64,000 bases of DNA from an uncultured Pelagibacteraceae bacterium (GTDB lineage: Bacteria; Pseudomonadota; Alphaproteobacteria; Pelagibacterales; Pelagibacteraceae), in contig CACPQM010000002.1 of NCBI GenBank assembly GCA_902636075.1, positions 62,001-126,000 on the forward strand, read 5' to 3'. The notes below the pieces were generated by a model. It was not told the origin of the DNA. It was given only the letters and a program-made list of their open reading frames with translations, and did not search any database. A program made the translations under genes and the position numbers. Numbering within the stretch: the stretch's first letter is position 1; every line of letters begins with the position of its first letter. Below are positions 31,650 through 39,802 of this stretch, piece after piece.

Positions 31650-32776
31650 GCTCTATAGATTTTTCCTAAGTAATTTTCAAGAAATGTTTCATTTTTTGAA
31701 AGATACTTCAAAATTTTATTTCTAATAAAAATACTAATGGGATTTGATAAGTGAAATGAAAAATGGTTAAACTTTGATTTATTATTTATAGAAGAAATAC
31801 TACGAATCCTTTCTTGATAGAATTCATTTGTACCACTCGAAATACTTTTTAATATATCGTTTGCAGTTTCAATGCTTTGGGAAGCTCCTTGAGCAAATGA
31901 TGGGGGAAAAGTAAATAAAGCATCGCCTGACAAAAATATATTTTTTTTATTTAGACTTGGAAAACCGCTGCTAACGTAAACAGGAAATGATTTCAATTCA
32001 CTTAAGTTTTCTTCATTTATTTGGGATGTTTTTTGCAAACTTGATACTAAAGATGCTAAAAATTCTTCAGATTTGAATAAATCATAATTTTTTAATTCAT
32101 CCGATGATAATTTTTTTTTTATTATAGCCACAAAATTGTATTCATTATTTTGATTTACAGGATAGATCACATAGTGACTATTTGACCCCATATATATTGA
32201 AATATCACTGTCGAAGTCACCTTTTAATTTACCTCGCAGCGCAACATTAAGATTATATTTTGGATATATGCTTTCATTAAAAATTAGTGACCTCGTTTTT
32301 GAAAAAATACCGTCCGAAATAATTAAATAATCGAATTCTTCATTTTTATTATCTCCAAAAGAAATTCTGATGCCATTAGAATTGTCTACTTTTGTTATAT
32401 TTGAATTAAAATTTATTTTTTCTTGTGGAGTGTTTTGAAATAAGAATTTTAATAATGTTGATCTTTTTAAGGTAGTATATCTATTAGAGTAATCATTAAA
32501 TTGTGTAAGGTCTATATCACATATTTTTTTTGAGTTATTTGCTTGTATGAAATTCACTTTTGAGGGAAAACTGACCTCAGATGCAGATATATTTTTAAAT
32601 CCAATACTATTTAATAATTTTATACTGTTTACTGATAATTGAATTCCATAACCTTCAAGAAAATTAAGATTATCTTTTTTCTCAAATATTTTATATTCAA
32701 ATTCTTTTTGATTATTTAAAAGATTTGCAAAAAATAGGCCTGATATCCCTCCACCAATAATCGCAATTTTTTTCAT
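31646..32776 (-). CDS. FAD-dependent monooxygenase (aromatic hydroxylase type)
   Basis: This 376-residue flavoprotein has the dinucleotide motif IIGGGISGLFFA (5-16), a central DYLIISDGIFSKTR (the DG motif of the p-hydroxybenzoate hydroxylase family) and the second FAD contact LSGDALFTFPPSFAQGASQSIE. Salicylate-hydroxylase-like and UbiH-like enzymes share these, and the substrate cannot be told. It lies 4 bases downstream of mutY on the same strand and may be co-transcribed with it. Confidence 0.85.
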   Translation of the reverse strand: MKKIAIIGGGISGLFFANLLNNQKEFEYKIFEKKDNLNFLEGYGIQLSVNSIKLLNSIGFKNISASEVSFPSKVNFIQANNSKKICDIDLTQFNDYSNRYTTLKRSTLLKFLFQNTPQEKINFNSNITKVDNSNGIRISFGDNKNEEFDYLIISDGIFSKTRSLIFNESIYPKYNLNVALRGKLKGDFDSDISIYMGSNSHYVIYPVNQNNEYNFVAIIKKKLSSDELKNYDLFKSEEFLASLVSSLQKTSQINEENLSELKSFPVYVSSGFPSLNKKNIFLSGDALFTFPPSFAQGASQSIETANDILKSISSGTNEFYQERIRSISSINNKSKFNHFSFHLSNPISIFIRNKILKYLSKNETFLENYLGKIYRA

Positions 32777-32780
32777 TAAT

Positions 32781-33767
32781 TTATTTGATACTATTAAGTA
32801 TTTTCTTTGTAAACGAAGGTAAAGTCCAATTACTTAAATCTTTAACATTAATAAAAAATCCTTCGCTCTTTTCTGGTAAATTGTTTTTCATATTAATTGC
32901 AATTCCCATATCCATATTTGACATTTTTATATTGATCCTTTTTCCTAAATGATTTTTAAATTTTGTCTTAGGTATCTCATTCATGGGGAATATAGGCATA
33001 TCTTTTAAAAAGTTAAATTTTCTGTTTTTTAAAAGATAGTAATTATTCTGCTTATTTTGAAAAACATTTGCTTCAAAAAACTTTTGTTTATTAAATTTAT
33101 TTATTTTAATTATTTCAAAGTCATTTTTTTTAAATGATTTGCAATTTGTTGAGATGGGACATTGATAACAAAGTGGATTTGATGGTTTACAGATTAATGC
33201 ACCTATTTCCATTATAGCTTGAGCATAATCACTAGCTCTAATTGTTTCTCCAAAAAAAATTTTTTTTTGGTGTAAATTTTCTTTAGAAATTTCTTTTTCT
33301 TTTTTCAAATAAAATACTCTTTTTAAAATTCTTTCAACATTTCCATCTAAAGGAATTATTTTTTTATTGAATGCAATTGCCATAATTGCTTTAGATGTAT
33401 AATCCCCTATTCCAGGTAGTGATTTTAAATCTTCCTCATTTTTTGGAAGCTGGCCCTTAAATTCATTTATAATTTGTTTTGCTGATTTTTTGAGATTTCT
33501 GGCTCTTGAATAATACCCTAATCCTTCCCAACATTTCATCAATTTAGCATCTCTAACTCTTGATAAACTTTTTAAATCTGGGATTTTAGAAATAAAATTT
33601 TCAAAATATGGTATTACAGTCTTCACTTGTGTCTGCTGCAACATAAATTCACTGACTAACGTAAAATATTCTTTTTGGGTTCTAGAGACTTTTTTTCGCC
33701 AAGGGAGTTCTCTTTTATTATTATCGTACCAATTCAAAATTTTATTTGGTATGTTTTGACTTGTCAT
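32781..33767 (-). CDS. mutY: A/G-specific adenine glycosylase
   Basis: MutY removes adenine paired with 8-oxoguanine. From the ATG at 33767 (328 residues): catalytic E40 in SEFMLQQTQV, helix-hairpin-helix LPGIGDYTS (118-126), catalytic D141 in LDGNVER, and iron-sulfur ligands C193, C200, C203 and C209 in the exact C-x6-C-x2-C-x5-C pattern. The C-terminal NUDIX-like domain that reads 8-oxoguanine is short and weakly conserved. Its ATG is back-to-back with the dciA ATG, with no base between. Confidence 0.96.
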   Translation of the reverse strand: MTSQNIPNKILNWYDNNKRELPWRKKVSRTQKEYFTLVSEFMLQQTQVKTVIPYFENFISKIPDLKSLSRVRDAKLMKCWEGLGYYSRARNLKKSAKQIINEFKGQLPKNEEDLKSLPGIGDYTSKAIMAIAFNKKIIPLDGNVERILKRVFYLKKEKEISKENLHQKKIFFGETIRASDYAQAIMEIGALICKPSNPLCYQCPISTNCKSFKKNDFEIIKINKFNKQKFFEANVFQNKQNNYYLLKNRKFNFLKDMPIFPMNEIPKTKFKNHLGKRINIKMSNMDMGIAINMKNNLPEKSEGFFINVKDLSNWTLPSFTKKILNSIK

Positions 33768-34247
33768 ATGAATTTTAAATATAATACTAAGCAGAGAACT
33801 AAATCTGTTCAAGGACTAAGATCTTTTAAAGATACTTTGCCCCAAGAAGCCAAAAGAATATTGAATAAAAAAGGTCAAATTTATTCAAATACTTTGGATA
33901 ATTGGAAATTTCTTGTTGGCAAAGAATTATTTAATGTATGCTACCCAAGATCATATAAAAATTCTAAATTAAATGGGAGCTGTTTAAATATAATGGTAAA
34001 AAGAGGAAATGAAGTAGATTTAGAATACTCTAAGAAAGAAATAATAAAAAAAATTAATATATTTTTTGGTTATAATGTAGTTGATGATATTAAATTAAAA
34101 ACTTTTGAGGGAGAGTTTGAAAAAATTAAAAAAAACAAAATAAATAATGCGACAAAAAGCAAAAATATTAAGCAGATAACCAATATTAAGAATGATAAAA
34201 TTAAAAAATCTTTGTTAGAATTAAATAAAATATTTAAATCAAGATGA
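33768..34247 (+). CDS. DciA-like DUF721 protein (possible replicative helicase loader)
   Basis: This 159-residue basic protein carries a DUF721 domain (about residues 15-105: RSFKDTLPQEAKRIL, then TLDNWKFLVGKELFNVCYP and EVDLEYSKKEIIKKINIFFGYNVV) and a lysine/asparagine-rich C-terminal tail. DUF721 proteins of the DciA group recruit the replicative helicase DnaB in bacteria without DnaC/DnaI. mutY-DUF721-DsbA-smc is a known alphaproteobacterial order. The ATG at 33768 touches the divergent mutY ATG; an upstream start at 33675 would lie inside mutY and was rejected. The end overlaps the next gene by ATGA. Confidence 0.8.
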   Translation: MNFKYNTKQRTKSVQGLRSFKDTLPQEAKRILNKKGQIYSNTLDNWKFLVGKELFNVCYPRSYKNSKLNGSCLNIMVKRGNEVDLEYSKKEIIKKINIFFGYNVVDDIKLKTFEGEFEKIKKNKINNATKSKNIKQITNIKNDKIKKSLLELNKIFKSR

Positions 34248-34825
34248 AAAAAATACTAATACAGACAATAATAATTTTATTATTTTTTGTAATACATAAT
34301 GCTAAAGCAAATATTAAATCTATTACTGAGGGCAATGTCGATGCAAAAGTAAAACTGATAGTTTTTGAGTCTTTAACATGTAGTCATTGTGCAGATTTCC
34401 ATAAAAATGTTTATCCTAGATTAAAAACTGATTTTATTGACAAAGGTTTAATTTTAATTGAATTTAGAAATTTTCCATTAGATATGGCTGCATTTAATGC
34501 ATCAAAAATAGCTCATTGTAAAAATGATGGAAATTCTGAGATACTTCATCATTTGTATAAAAATCAAAGTAGCTGGGTAAGAGGTAGTACAATTGAAGAT
34601 CTTAATAAAAATCTTAAAGATGTAGTACAAGAATCAGGTTTTAAATTAGATTTTGAAAAGTGTATAGCTAACTCTGAAATAGAAGATTTTATTTTAGAAG
34701 ACCGAATCATTGGAGCTAAAAACTACAAAATAGAGGCAACACCAACACTTATAATCAATGGTGAAAAATTCGAAAATCCATCCAACTATAAAAAATTAAA
34801 AAAATATATAGAAAAACTGATATAA
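34244..34825 (+). CDS. Periplasmic DsbA-family thiol oxidoreductase
   Basis: The 193-residue protein has a signal peptide (MKKILIQTIIILLFFVIHNAKA) and a thioredoxin-fold domain with the redox motif CSHC at 46-49 (ESLTCSHCADFH). The cis-proline is in EATPTLIINGEKF. It should form or isomerise disulfides in exported proteins. It starts in an ATGA overlap with the DciA-like gene and ends 8 bases before smc, the usual alphaproteobacterial position. Confidence 0.92.
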   Translation: MKKILIQTIIILLFFVIHNAKANIKSITEGNVDAKVKLIVFESLTCSHCADFHKNVYPRLKTDFIDKGLILIEFRNFPLDMAAFNASKIAHCKNDGNSEILHHLYKNQSSWVRGSTIEDLNKNLKDVVQESGFKLDFEKCIANSEIEDFILEDRIIGAKNYKIEATPTLIINGEKFENPSNYKKLKKYIEKLI

Positions 34826-34833
34826 GTCATTGA

Positions 34834-37407
34834 ATGGAGTTTAAAAAAATCCAATTAAATGGCTTTAAGTCTTTTGCAGAGAAAACTAACTTTTTAATTG
34901 AAAAAGGTCTTACAGGAATTGTTGGTCCTAACGGATGTGGAAAGTCAAACATAGTTGAGTCTCTTAGATGGTGCATGGGAGAAACTTCAGCAAAAAGTAT
35001 GAGGGGCTCTGGAATGGAAGATGTAATATTTTCAGGCACATCAAATAAACCATCAAAAAATATTGCTGAAGTAGTTTTAAGTTTAAATAATGAGAATAAA
35101 GATGGACCACACCAATACAATGATCTAGAGGAAATAGAAATTCGAAGAAAGATTGAGAAAGATAAAGGATCAAAGTTTTACATAAACAACAAAGAAGTTA
35201 GAGCAAAAGATGCACAAATGTTTTTTGCAGATCTGTCTACGGGGGCTCATTCACCATCATTAATAAGTCAAGGCAGAATTGGAGCATTGGTTACAGCAAA
35301 ACCGTCAGATAGAAGGGCTATACTTGAAGAAGCTGCTGGGATTGCAGGTTTGCATGTTAGAAGACATGAAGCAGAAATTAGATTAGGAGCAGCAGAAAAT
35401 AATTTAAAGAGAGCTGACGAACTTAGAAGACAACAAGAAAAACAATTAGCAAACTTAGAAAAACAAGCTGAGGAAGCCGCAAAGTATAAATTAATTTCAG
35501 AAGAAATAAAAAAAGTTGAGGCAGGGCTTTATTATTTAAGACTTCTAGAAATTGATAAAGAAATCACTTTAGAAAATGAAGTAAATAATGAAGCAGATGG
35601 AAAAGTAGAGGAATTTAATAAACAAATTGAAGGATTAGAAACTAAAATTAAAAATGAACTGGAAAGAGTAGAGCCAATAAGACAAAAAAATATTGAAAAT
35701 TTATCTAAGATTCAAAGGTTAAACCTTGAACTGAAAGCTTTAGATGAGGAAAGTACTAGAATAAATGAGGAAATAGATACAATAAAAAGTTCTATAAAAG
35801 TTATAGATGAGGACATAGATAGGGAAAAAAGCATTGTAATTGATGCGAATTCAAATGAAAAAAGATTAAAAGAAGAGAGAAATATCTTAATTGATACAGA
35901 TTCAAAATATTATGAGACAGAAAAACTCTCAAATCAAGACCTTGAAAATTCTAAATCAAAATTAAAGAGTGAACAAGATAGAATGGATGCATTATTAGAG
36001 AGTTTCAGTGCTGAAACTTTGCAAAAAAATAATGAAATTATTAGCAACATAAAAAGTCAAATCGAAGAGGTTAAAAAACTAATTTCAGAAAATAGAAATC
36101 ATCAGACAATAAAAATTTTAGATGAATGTATAATAAACTTGTCCTATTTGACTATGAAAGTTAAAGAAGTTGAAAATGATGATGCGATTTCAACTCTAAC
36201 ATCAAAAAGTGATCAGATAAAAAAATTACAGGATGATTATGCTGAAACTTATAGTAAAAACCAAAGTATAAAAAAAGAGTCTGTTAAAAGAAAAGAACGA
36301 ATAAGTATTATTGATCAAGAATTTGAGAGCTGGCAAAATCTTTTAAGTAATTCTGAAAAAATGGTAAATGAACTCAATGCGAGAAAGAGTAAGCTTGTGG
36401 ATAAATTAAGCAATCTAGAAAAACAACCAGAATCTCAAGCAGAAAAAAAAGGGAAGATTTCTGAAAACTTAAGAATTTCAGAAAATGAAAAAAATGAAAA
36501 TGAAATTTTAGTCGAAAAAATTGATAATAATATTGCAGAAATTAGAGTTCAGTTAAATAATACAAAAGAAAGTTCAATAGAAATTAGAGAAAAGAAAGCA
36601 AGCTCTGGAGCTACTATTGAAGGTTTAAATAAAAGAAGAAATGATCTTTTGGAAAGAGTTATGACAGAATTGAATATAGAGGAAGACAATATACTTAATT
36701 ATTCAAATCTTGAAAAACATGCTGAATTTCCTGACTTAGTTACTCAAGAAGAGTTACTAGATGAAAAAAAGAGGGAAAGAGAGAAGCTTGGATCTGTTAA
36801 CTTAAGAGCAGATGATGAAACTGAAAAATATAAAACTGAAATAAAAAAAATGGAACAAGATAGACAAGATCTTGTTACAGCAATATTAAAATTAAAGGAG
36901 AGCATAACTGAACTTAATCAAAAAGGACGAGAAAGATTATTGGATGCTTTCGAGAGAGTGAGTAGAAAATTTAATGAGGTTTACACAAAATTATTTAATG
37001 GTGGTAGCGCTAAATTAGAACTAGTAGACTCTGATGATCCACTAGATGCTGGTTTGGAAATGCTAGTAAGTCCTCCTGGAAAAAGACTTCAGTCGATTAC
37101 TCTGCTTTCAGGTGGTGAACAGGCTTTAACAGCATTATCCTTAATATTTGCAGTATTTTTAACTAACCCCTCACCTATCTGTGTTTTAGATGAAGTAGAC
37201 GCTCCACTAGATGATGCAAATGTAACACGATTTTGTAATCTTTTAAATGAACTTACAAAGATTACTTCTACAAGATTTATAATAGTAACCCACCATGCGT
37301 TAACTATGTCAAAAATGGATAGATTATATGGGGTTACGATGCCAGAGAAAGGGATAAGTCAACTAGTTGCTGTTGACCTTCAAAAAGCTGAGAGCATGGT
37401 AGCCTAG
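34834..37407 (+). CDS. smc: SMC chromosome-segregation ATPase, short form lacking a recognisable hinge
   Basis: SMC organises and separates chromosomes. ATPase head halves are clear: Walker A GPNGCGKS (31-38), Q-loop SQGRIG (145-150), signature LSGGEQ (758-763) and Walker B ICVLDEVDAPLDD (782-794), with the alphaproteobacterial ending MPEKGISQLVAVDL. At 857 residues it is about 300 shorter than typical SMC (about 1150). The stretch between heads reads as coiled coil throughout: residues 282-531 contain no glycine and no proline, and no globular hinge of about 150 residues is visible. No frameshift or internal stop breaks the frame. See findings. Confidence 0.95.
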   Translation: MEFKKIQLNGFKSFAEKTNFLIEKGLTGIVGPNGCGKSNIVESLRWCMGETSAKSMRGSGMEDVIFSGTSNKPSKNIAEVVLSLNNENKDGPHQYNDLEEIEIRRKIEKDKGSKFYINNKEVRAKDAQMFFADLSTGAHSPSLISQGRIGALVTAKPSDRRAILEEAAGIAGLHVRRHEAEIRLGAAENNLKRADELRRQQEKQLANLEKQAEEAAKYKLISEEIKKVEAGLYYLRLLEIDKEITLENEVNNEADGKVEEFNKQIEGLETKIKNELERVEPIRQKNIENLSKIQRLNLELKALDEESTRINEEIDTIKSSIKVIDEDIDREKSIVIDANSNEKRLKEERNILIDTDSKYYETEKLSNQDLENSKSKLKSEQDRMDALLESFSAETLQKNNEIISNIKSQIEEVKKLISENRNHQTIKILDECIINLSYLTMKVKEVENDDAISTLTSKSDQIKKLQDDYAETYSKNQSIKKESVKRKERISIIDQEFESWQNLLSNSEKMVNELNARKSKLVDKLSNLEKQPESQAEKKGKISENLRISENEKNENEILVEKIDNNIAEIRVQLNNTKESSIEIREKKASSGATIEGLNKRRNDLLERVMTELNIEEDNILNYSNLEKHAEFPDLVTQEELLDEKKREREKLGSVNLRADDETEKYKTEIKKMEQDRQDLVTAILKLKESITELNQKGRERLLDAFERVSRKFNEVYTKLFNGGSAKLELVDSDDPLDAGLEMLVSPPGKRLQSITLLSGGEQALTALSLIFAVFLTNPSPICVLDEVDAPLDDANVTRFCNLLNELTKITSTRFIIVTHHALTMSKMDRLYGVTMPEKGISQLVAVDLQKAESMVA

Positions 37408-37411
37408 GCTA

Positions 37412-37690
37412 ATGGAAGAGGAAGATTTTAAAACTCGCCTTAAAAGTGCAAAAAATAGAGCAAAATCAAAATATTCTGAGAGTAAACAACCGTCGACATC
37501 TGGAATGGGTCATGCTTTTAAAATGAGCACTGAATTAGTTGCAGCAGTAGCTGTTGGGACAATTATTGGGTTTATTTTAGACAACTGGTTTGGTACTAAA
37601 CCCTGGTTAATTTTAATATTTTTTTTTGTAGGAGTAATTGCAGGAATTATGAACGTGATTAAATCAGCAAAAAAAATGCAAAAAAAATAA
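37412..37690 (+). CDS. atpI: ATP synthase protein I (AtpI)
   Basis: AtpI is an assembly factor for the c-ring. The 92-residue protein has a basic N-terminal third and two membrane helices (about 40-60 and 66-84) with GTIIGFILDNWFGTKPW, the AtpI/AtpZ family pattern. It starts 4 bases after smc and precedes atpB by 9 bases, so the F0 operon appears to be read through from smc or from promoters inside smc. Confidence 0.9.
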   Translation: MEEEDFKTRLKSAKNRAKSKYSESKQPSTSGMGHAFKMSTELVAAVAVGTIIGFILDNWFGTKPWLILIFFFVGVIAGIMNVIKSAKKMQKK

Positions 37691-37699
37691 GAGACTATA

Positions 37700-38434
37700 A
37701 TGGCATCAAATCCAATGTACCAATTCAATGTTTATAGGATTGGTCCGGAAATTAAATTGGGCTCAGTTGATATCTCTTTCACTAATGCAAGTTTATTTAT
37801 GGTCATTAGTTCTTTAGCTATTTTGATAATTTTTAATCTAGGAGCAAAGAAAAAAACTGTAATACCTGATAAACTACAATTACTATCAGAACTAAGTTAT
37901 TCCTTCGTCGCTAAAATGATTAGTGATACGGCAGGATCAAAAGCAAAACCGTACTTTTCATTTATTTTCTCACTTTTTATGTTTGTACTTTTTTGTAACA
38001 TGTTTGGAATGATACCTTACGCATTTACAGTCACTAGTCATATTATAGTTACATTTGTGCTTGCAGCATTTATTTTCGTTGGAGTTACAATAATTGGGTT
38101 CATGAAACATGGATTGGGATATTTAAAATTGTTTGTACCAAGTGGGGTTCCAATGGTTCTACTGCCTTTAATAGTTGTTATTGAAATTATTTCTTATTTA
38201 AGTAGACCAATTAGTTTATCAGTAAGATTATTTGCTAATATGATGGCTGGTCACACAATGATGAAGGTATTTGGAGGCTTTGTTATAAGCTTAGGGATTG
38301 TAGGTGGATGGCTTCCACTTAGTTTTTCGGTTGCACTTACAGGTTTGGAGATATTAGTTGCTTTTCTTCAAGCTTATGTATTTGCAATTTTAACATGCAT
38401 TTATTTAAATGATGCATTAAATCTACACCATTAA
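37700..38434 (+). CDS. atpB: F0F1 ATP synthase subunit a
   Basis: Subunit a forms the proton half-channels against the c-ring. The 244-residue multi-pass protein carries the essential arginine in SLSVRLFANMMAGHTM and the C-terminal LEILVAFLQAYVFAILTCIYLNDAL block. F0 and F1 genes are split into separate operons in alphaproteobacteria, and the F1 genes are not in this window. Confidence 0.97.
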   Translation: MASNPMYQFNVYRIGPEIKLGSVDISFTNASLFMVISSLAILIIFNLGAKKKTVIPDKLQLLSELSYSFVAKMISDTAGSKAKPYFSFIFSLFMFVLFCNMFGMIPYAFTVTSHIIVTFVLAAFIFVGVTIIGFMKHGLGYLKLFVPSGVPMVLLPLIVVIEIISYLSRPISLSVRLFANMMAGHTMMKVFGGFVISLGIVGGWLPLSFSVALTGLEILVAFLQAYVFAILTCIYLNDALNLHH

Positions 38435-38442
38435 TAAAAAAA

Positions 38443-38448
38443 AGGAGG
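38443..38448 (+). promoter_or_regulatory. Strong Shine-Dalgarno sequence of atpE
   Basis: AGGAGG lies 4 bases before the atpE ATG. It is a full-match ribosome binding site, unusual in this window where most genes overlap or have weak sites. It fits the need to make about ten c subunits per complex. Confidence 0.8.
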
Positions 38449-38452
38449 AAAA

Positions 38453-38680
38453 ATGGAATTAGAAGCAGCAAAAATGATAGGAGCAGGATTAGCAGCTATC
38501 GCACTAGCAGGTGCGGGAGTTGGTATAGGAATTATTTTCGGTAATTACTTATCTGGTGCTATGAGAAATCCATCTGCAGCTCAAAAACAATTCCCTAACT
38601 TGTTATTAGGATTTGCTTTAGCTGAAGCAACGGGATTGTTTGGTCTAGTAGTTGCGTTGATTATTTTATTTGCATTTTAG
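38453..38680 (+). CDS. atpE: F0F1 ATP synthase subunit c
   Basis: The c-ring proteolipid, 75 residues, has two membrane helices joined by the polar loop RNPSAAQKQ. The proton-carrying carboxylate is E58 in FALAEATGLF. The glycine-rich first helix (GAGLAAIALAGAGVGIG) packs the ring. No sodium-binding Q/E-x-x-ES(T) set is evident, so it is expected to be proton-driven. Preceded by a perfect Shine-Dalgarno. Confidence 0.98.
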   Translation: MELEAAKMIGAGLAAIALAGAGVGIGIIFGNYLSGAMRNPSAAQKQFPNLLLGFALAEATGLFGLVVALIILFAF

Positions 38681-38683
38681 TTA

Positions 38684-39271
38684 ATGTTAAAAAAAATAGT
38701 TTTTTTATTATTCGTTACATGCTTTGCATGTATTAATACAGTATTTGCGTCTGAAAGTGGTGGTATGCCTCAACTTAATCCAGAGTTTTGGATTTCTCAA
38801 ATCTTCTGGCTTATCATCACGTTTGGAATACTTTTTATTGTTTTGACTAAAGTTATATTGCCTAAGATAAGCGATAACTTGGAAACTAGAAAATCACAAA
38901 TACTTGAAAATATTGAGACAGCAGACAAACAAAAAGAGGAAAGTCAAAAAAAAATTGAAGAATATGAAAAGATTATCTTAGAAAGTAAACTTAAAGCTAA
39001 AAGTTACTTTAATGAGGCTAGAGAAAAGATTTTAAATGATATCAGCAAAAAAAGAGCTGCATTAGAGAAAGATCTTGATGAAGAAATAGGTGAAGTAGAA
39101 AAGGAATTATCTGATGTAAAGAATAAATCAGGAGAAAAAATAAATAAAATAGCAGCTGAAACATCAGCTGAGTTAATCAAAGAACTAATTGGTGAAGAAG
39201 TAAATAGTAGCAGCATAGCAGCAATTGTAGAAGACCAATCAAAAATAAATAAAGAGAGAAAAGATGTTTGA
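38684..39271 (+). CDS. atpF': F0F1 ATP synthase subunit b'
   Basis: This is the first of two b-type stator subunits, 195 residues. It has an N-terminal signal-like hydrophobic segment (residues 3-22), a membrane helix (about 36-56, FWLIITFGILFIVLTKVILP) and a long charged coiled coil. It starts 3 bases after atpE and overlaps atpF by 8 bases. A b/b' pair is normal for alphaproteobacteria. Confidence 0.93.
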   Translation: MLKKIVFLLFVTCFACINTVFASESGGMPQLNPEFWISQIFWLIITFGILFIVLTKVILPKISDNLETRKSQILENIETADKQKEESQKKIEEYEKIILESKLKAKSYFNEAREKILNDISKKRAALEKDLDEEIGEVEKELSDVKNKSGEKINKIAAETSAELIKELIGEEVNSSSIAAIVEDQSKINKERKDV

Positions 39272-39758
39272 TGCAACTTTTTGGGTAGCAATATCGTTTT
39301 TTATTTTTATAGGTCTATTGGTATATTTTAAAATACCTCAGAGTATAAATAGTCTCCTAACAAAAATGATAGTAGATATAAAAAAAGAAATTAATGAAAG
39401 TGAAAAGTTAAGAGTTGAGTCAAAAAAACTTTTAGATGAGGCTCAGGCTAAACTGAATTCTGTTGAAGGAGAGTCCAAAAAAATCCTAGATCAGGCTAAA
39501 ACTGAATCCGAGCAGCTTGTCATCAGTATGAATGAAAAATTTCATAAATCCTCTGAAATAAAGAAGAATTTAACACAAACCAAAATTAATCAAATGAAAG
39601 AGGCGGCAATTAAAGAAATCAAAGATACTTCGGTTAAAATTGCTCTAGGGTCTGTCAAAAAAATTATAACAACTACAGTTGATAAATCTAAATTAGATAA
39701 TCTGTTCGAAAAAAATCTTGAAGAAGCAAAGACTGAATTAAAAAAAATTAATTCATAA
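39264..39758 (+). CDS. atpF: F0F1 ATP synthase subunit b
   Basis: This is the second stator subunit, 164 residues, with a short N-terminal membrane helix (FWVAISFFIFIGLLVYF, 5-21) then a charged coiled coil to the end. It overlaps b' by 8 bases and closes the F0 operon, 44 bases before crtI. Confidence 0.93.
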   Translation: MFDATFWVAISFFIFIGLLVYFKIPQSINSLLTKMIVDIKKEINESEKLRVESKKLLDEAQAKLNSVEGESKKILDQAKTESEQLVISMNEKFHKSSEIKKNLTQTKINQMKEAAIKEIKDTSVKIALGSVKKIITTTVDKSKLDNLFEKNLEEAKTELKKINS

Positions 39759-39763
39759 CTAAA

Positions 39764-39793
39764 TTACGTTACATTTTCTAAAAATAATATAAA
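39764..39793 (+). promoter_or_regulatory. Putative promoter of the crtIBY-blh operon
   Basis: TTACGT (39764-39769) and TATAAA (39788-39793) are spaced by 18 bases in the 44-base gap after atpF. The -10 box ends 9 bases before the crtI ATG, implying a leader of about 2-3 bases. Confidence 0.45.
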
Positions 39794-39802
39794 ATCCAAA
39801 TT

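Noticed and set aside
39004..39291. 95-codon open frame on the minus strand
   Set aside because: Antisense to the coiled coil of subunit b'; serine/leucine-rich as expected from reversed lysine/glutamate codons.
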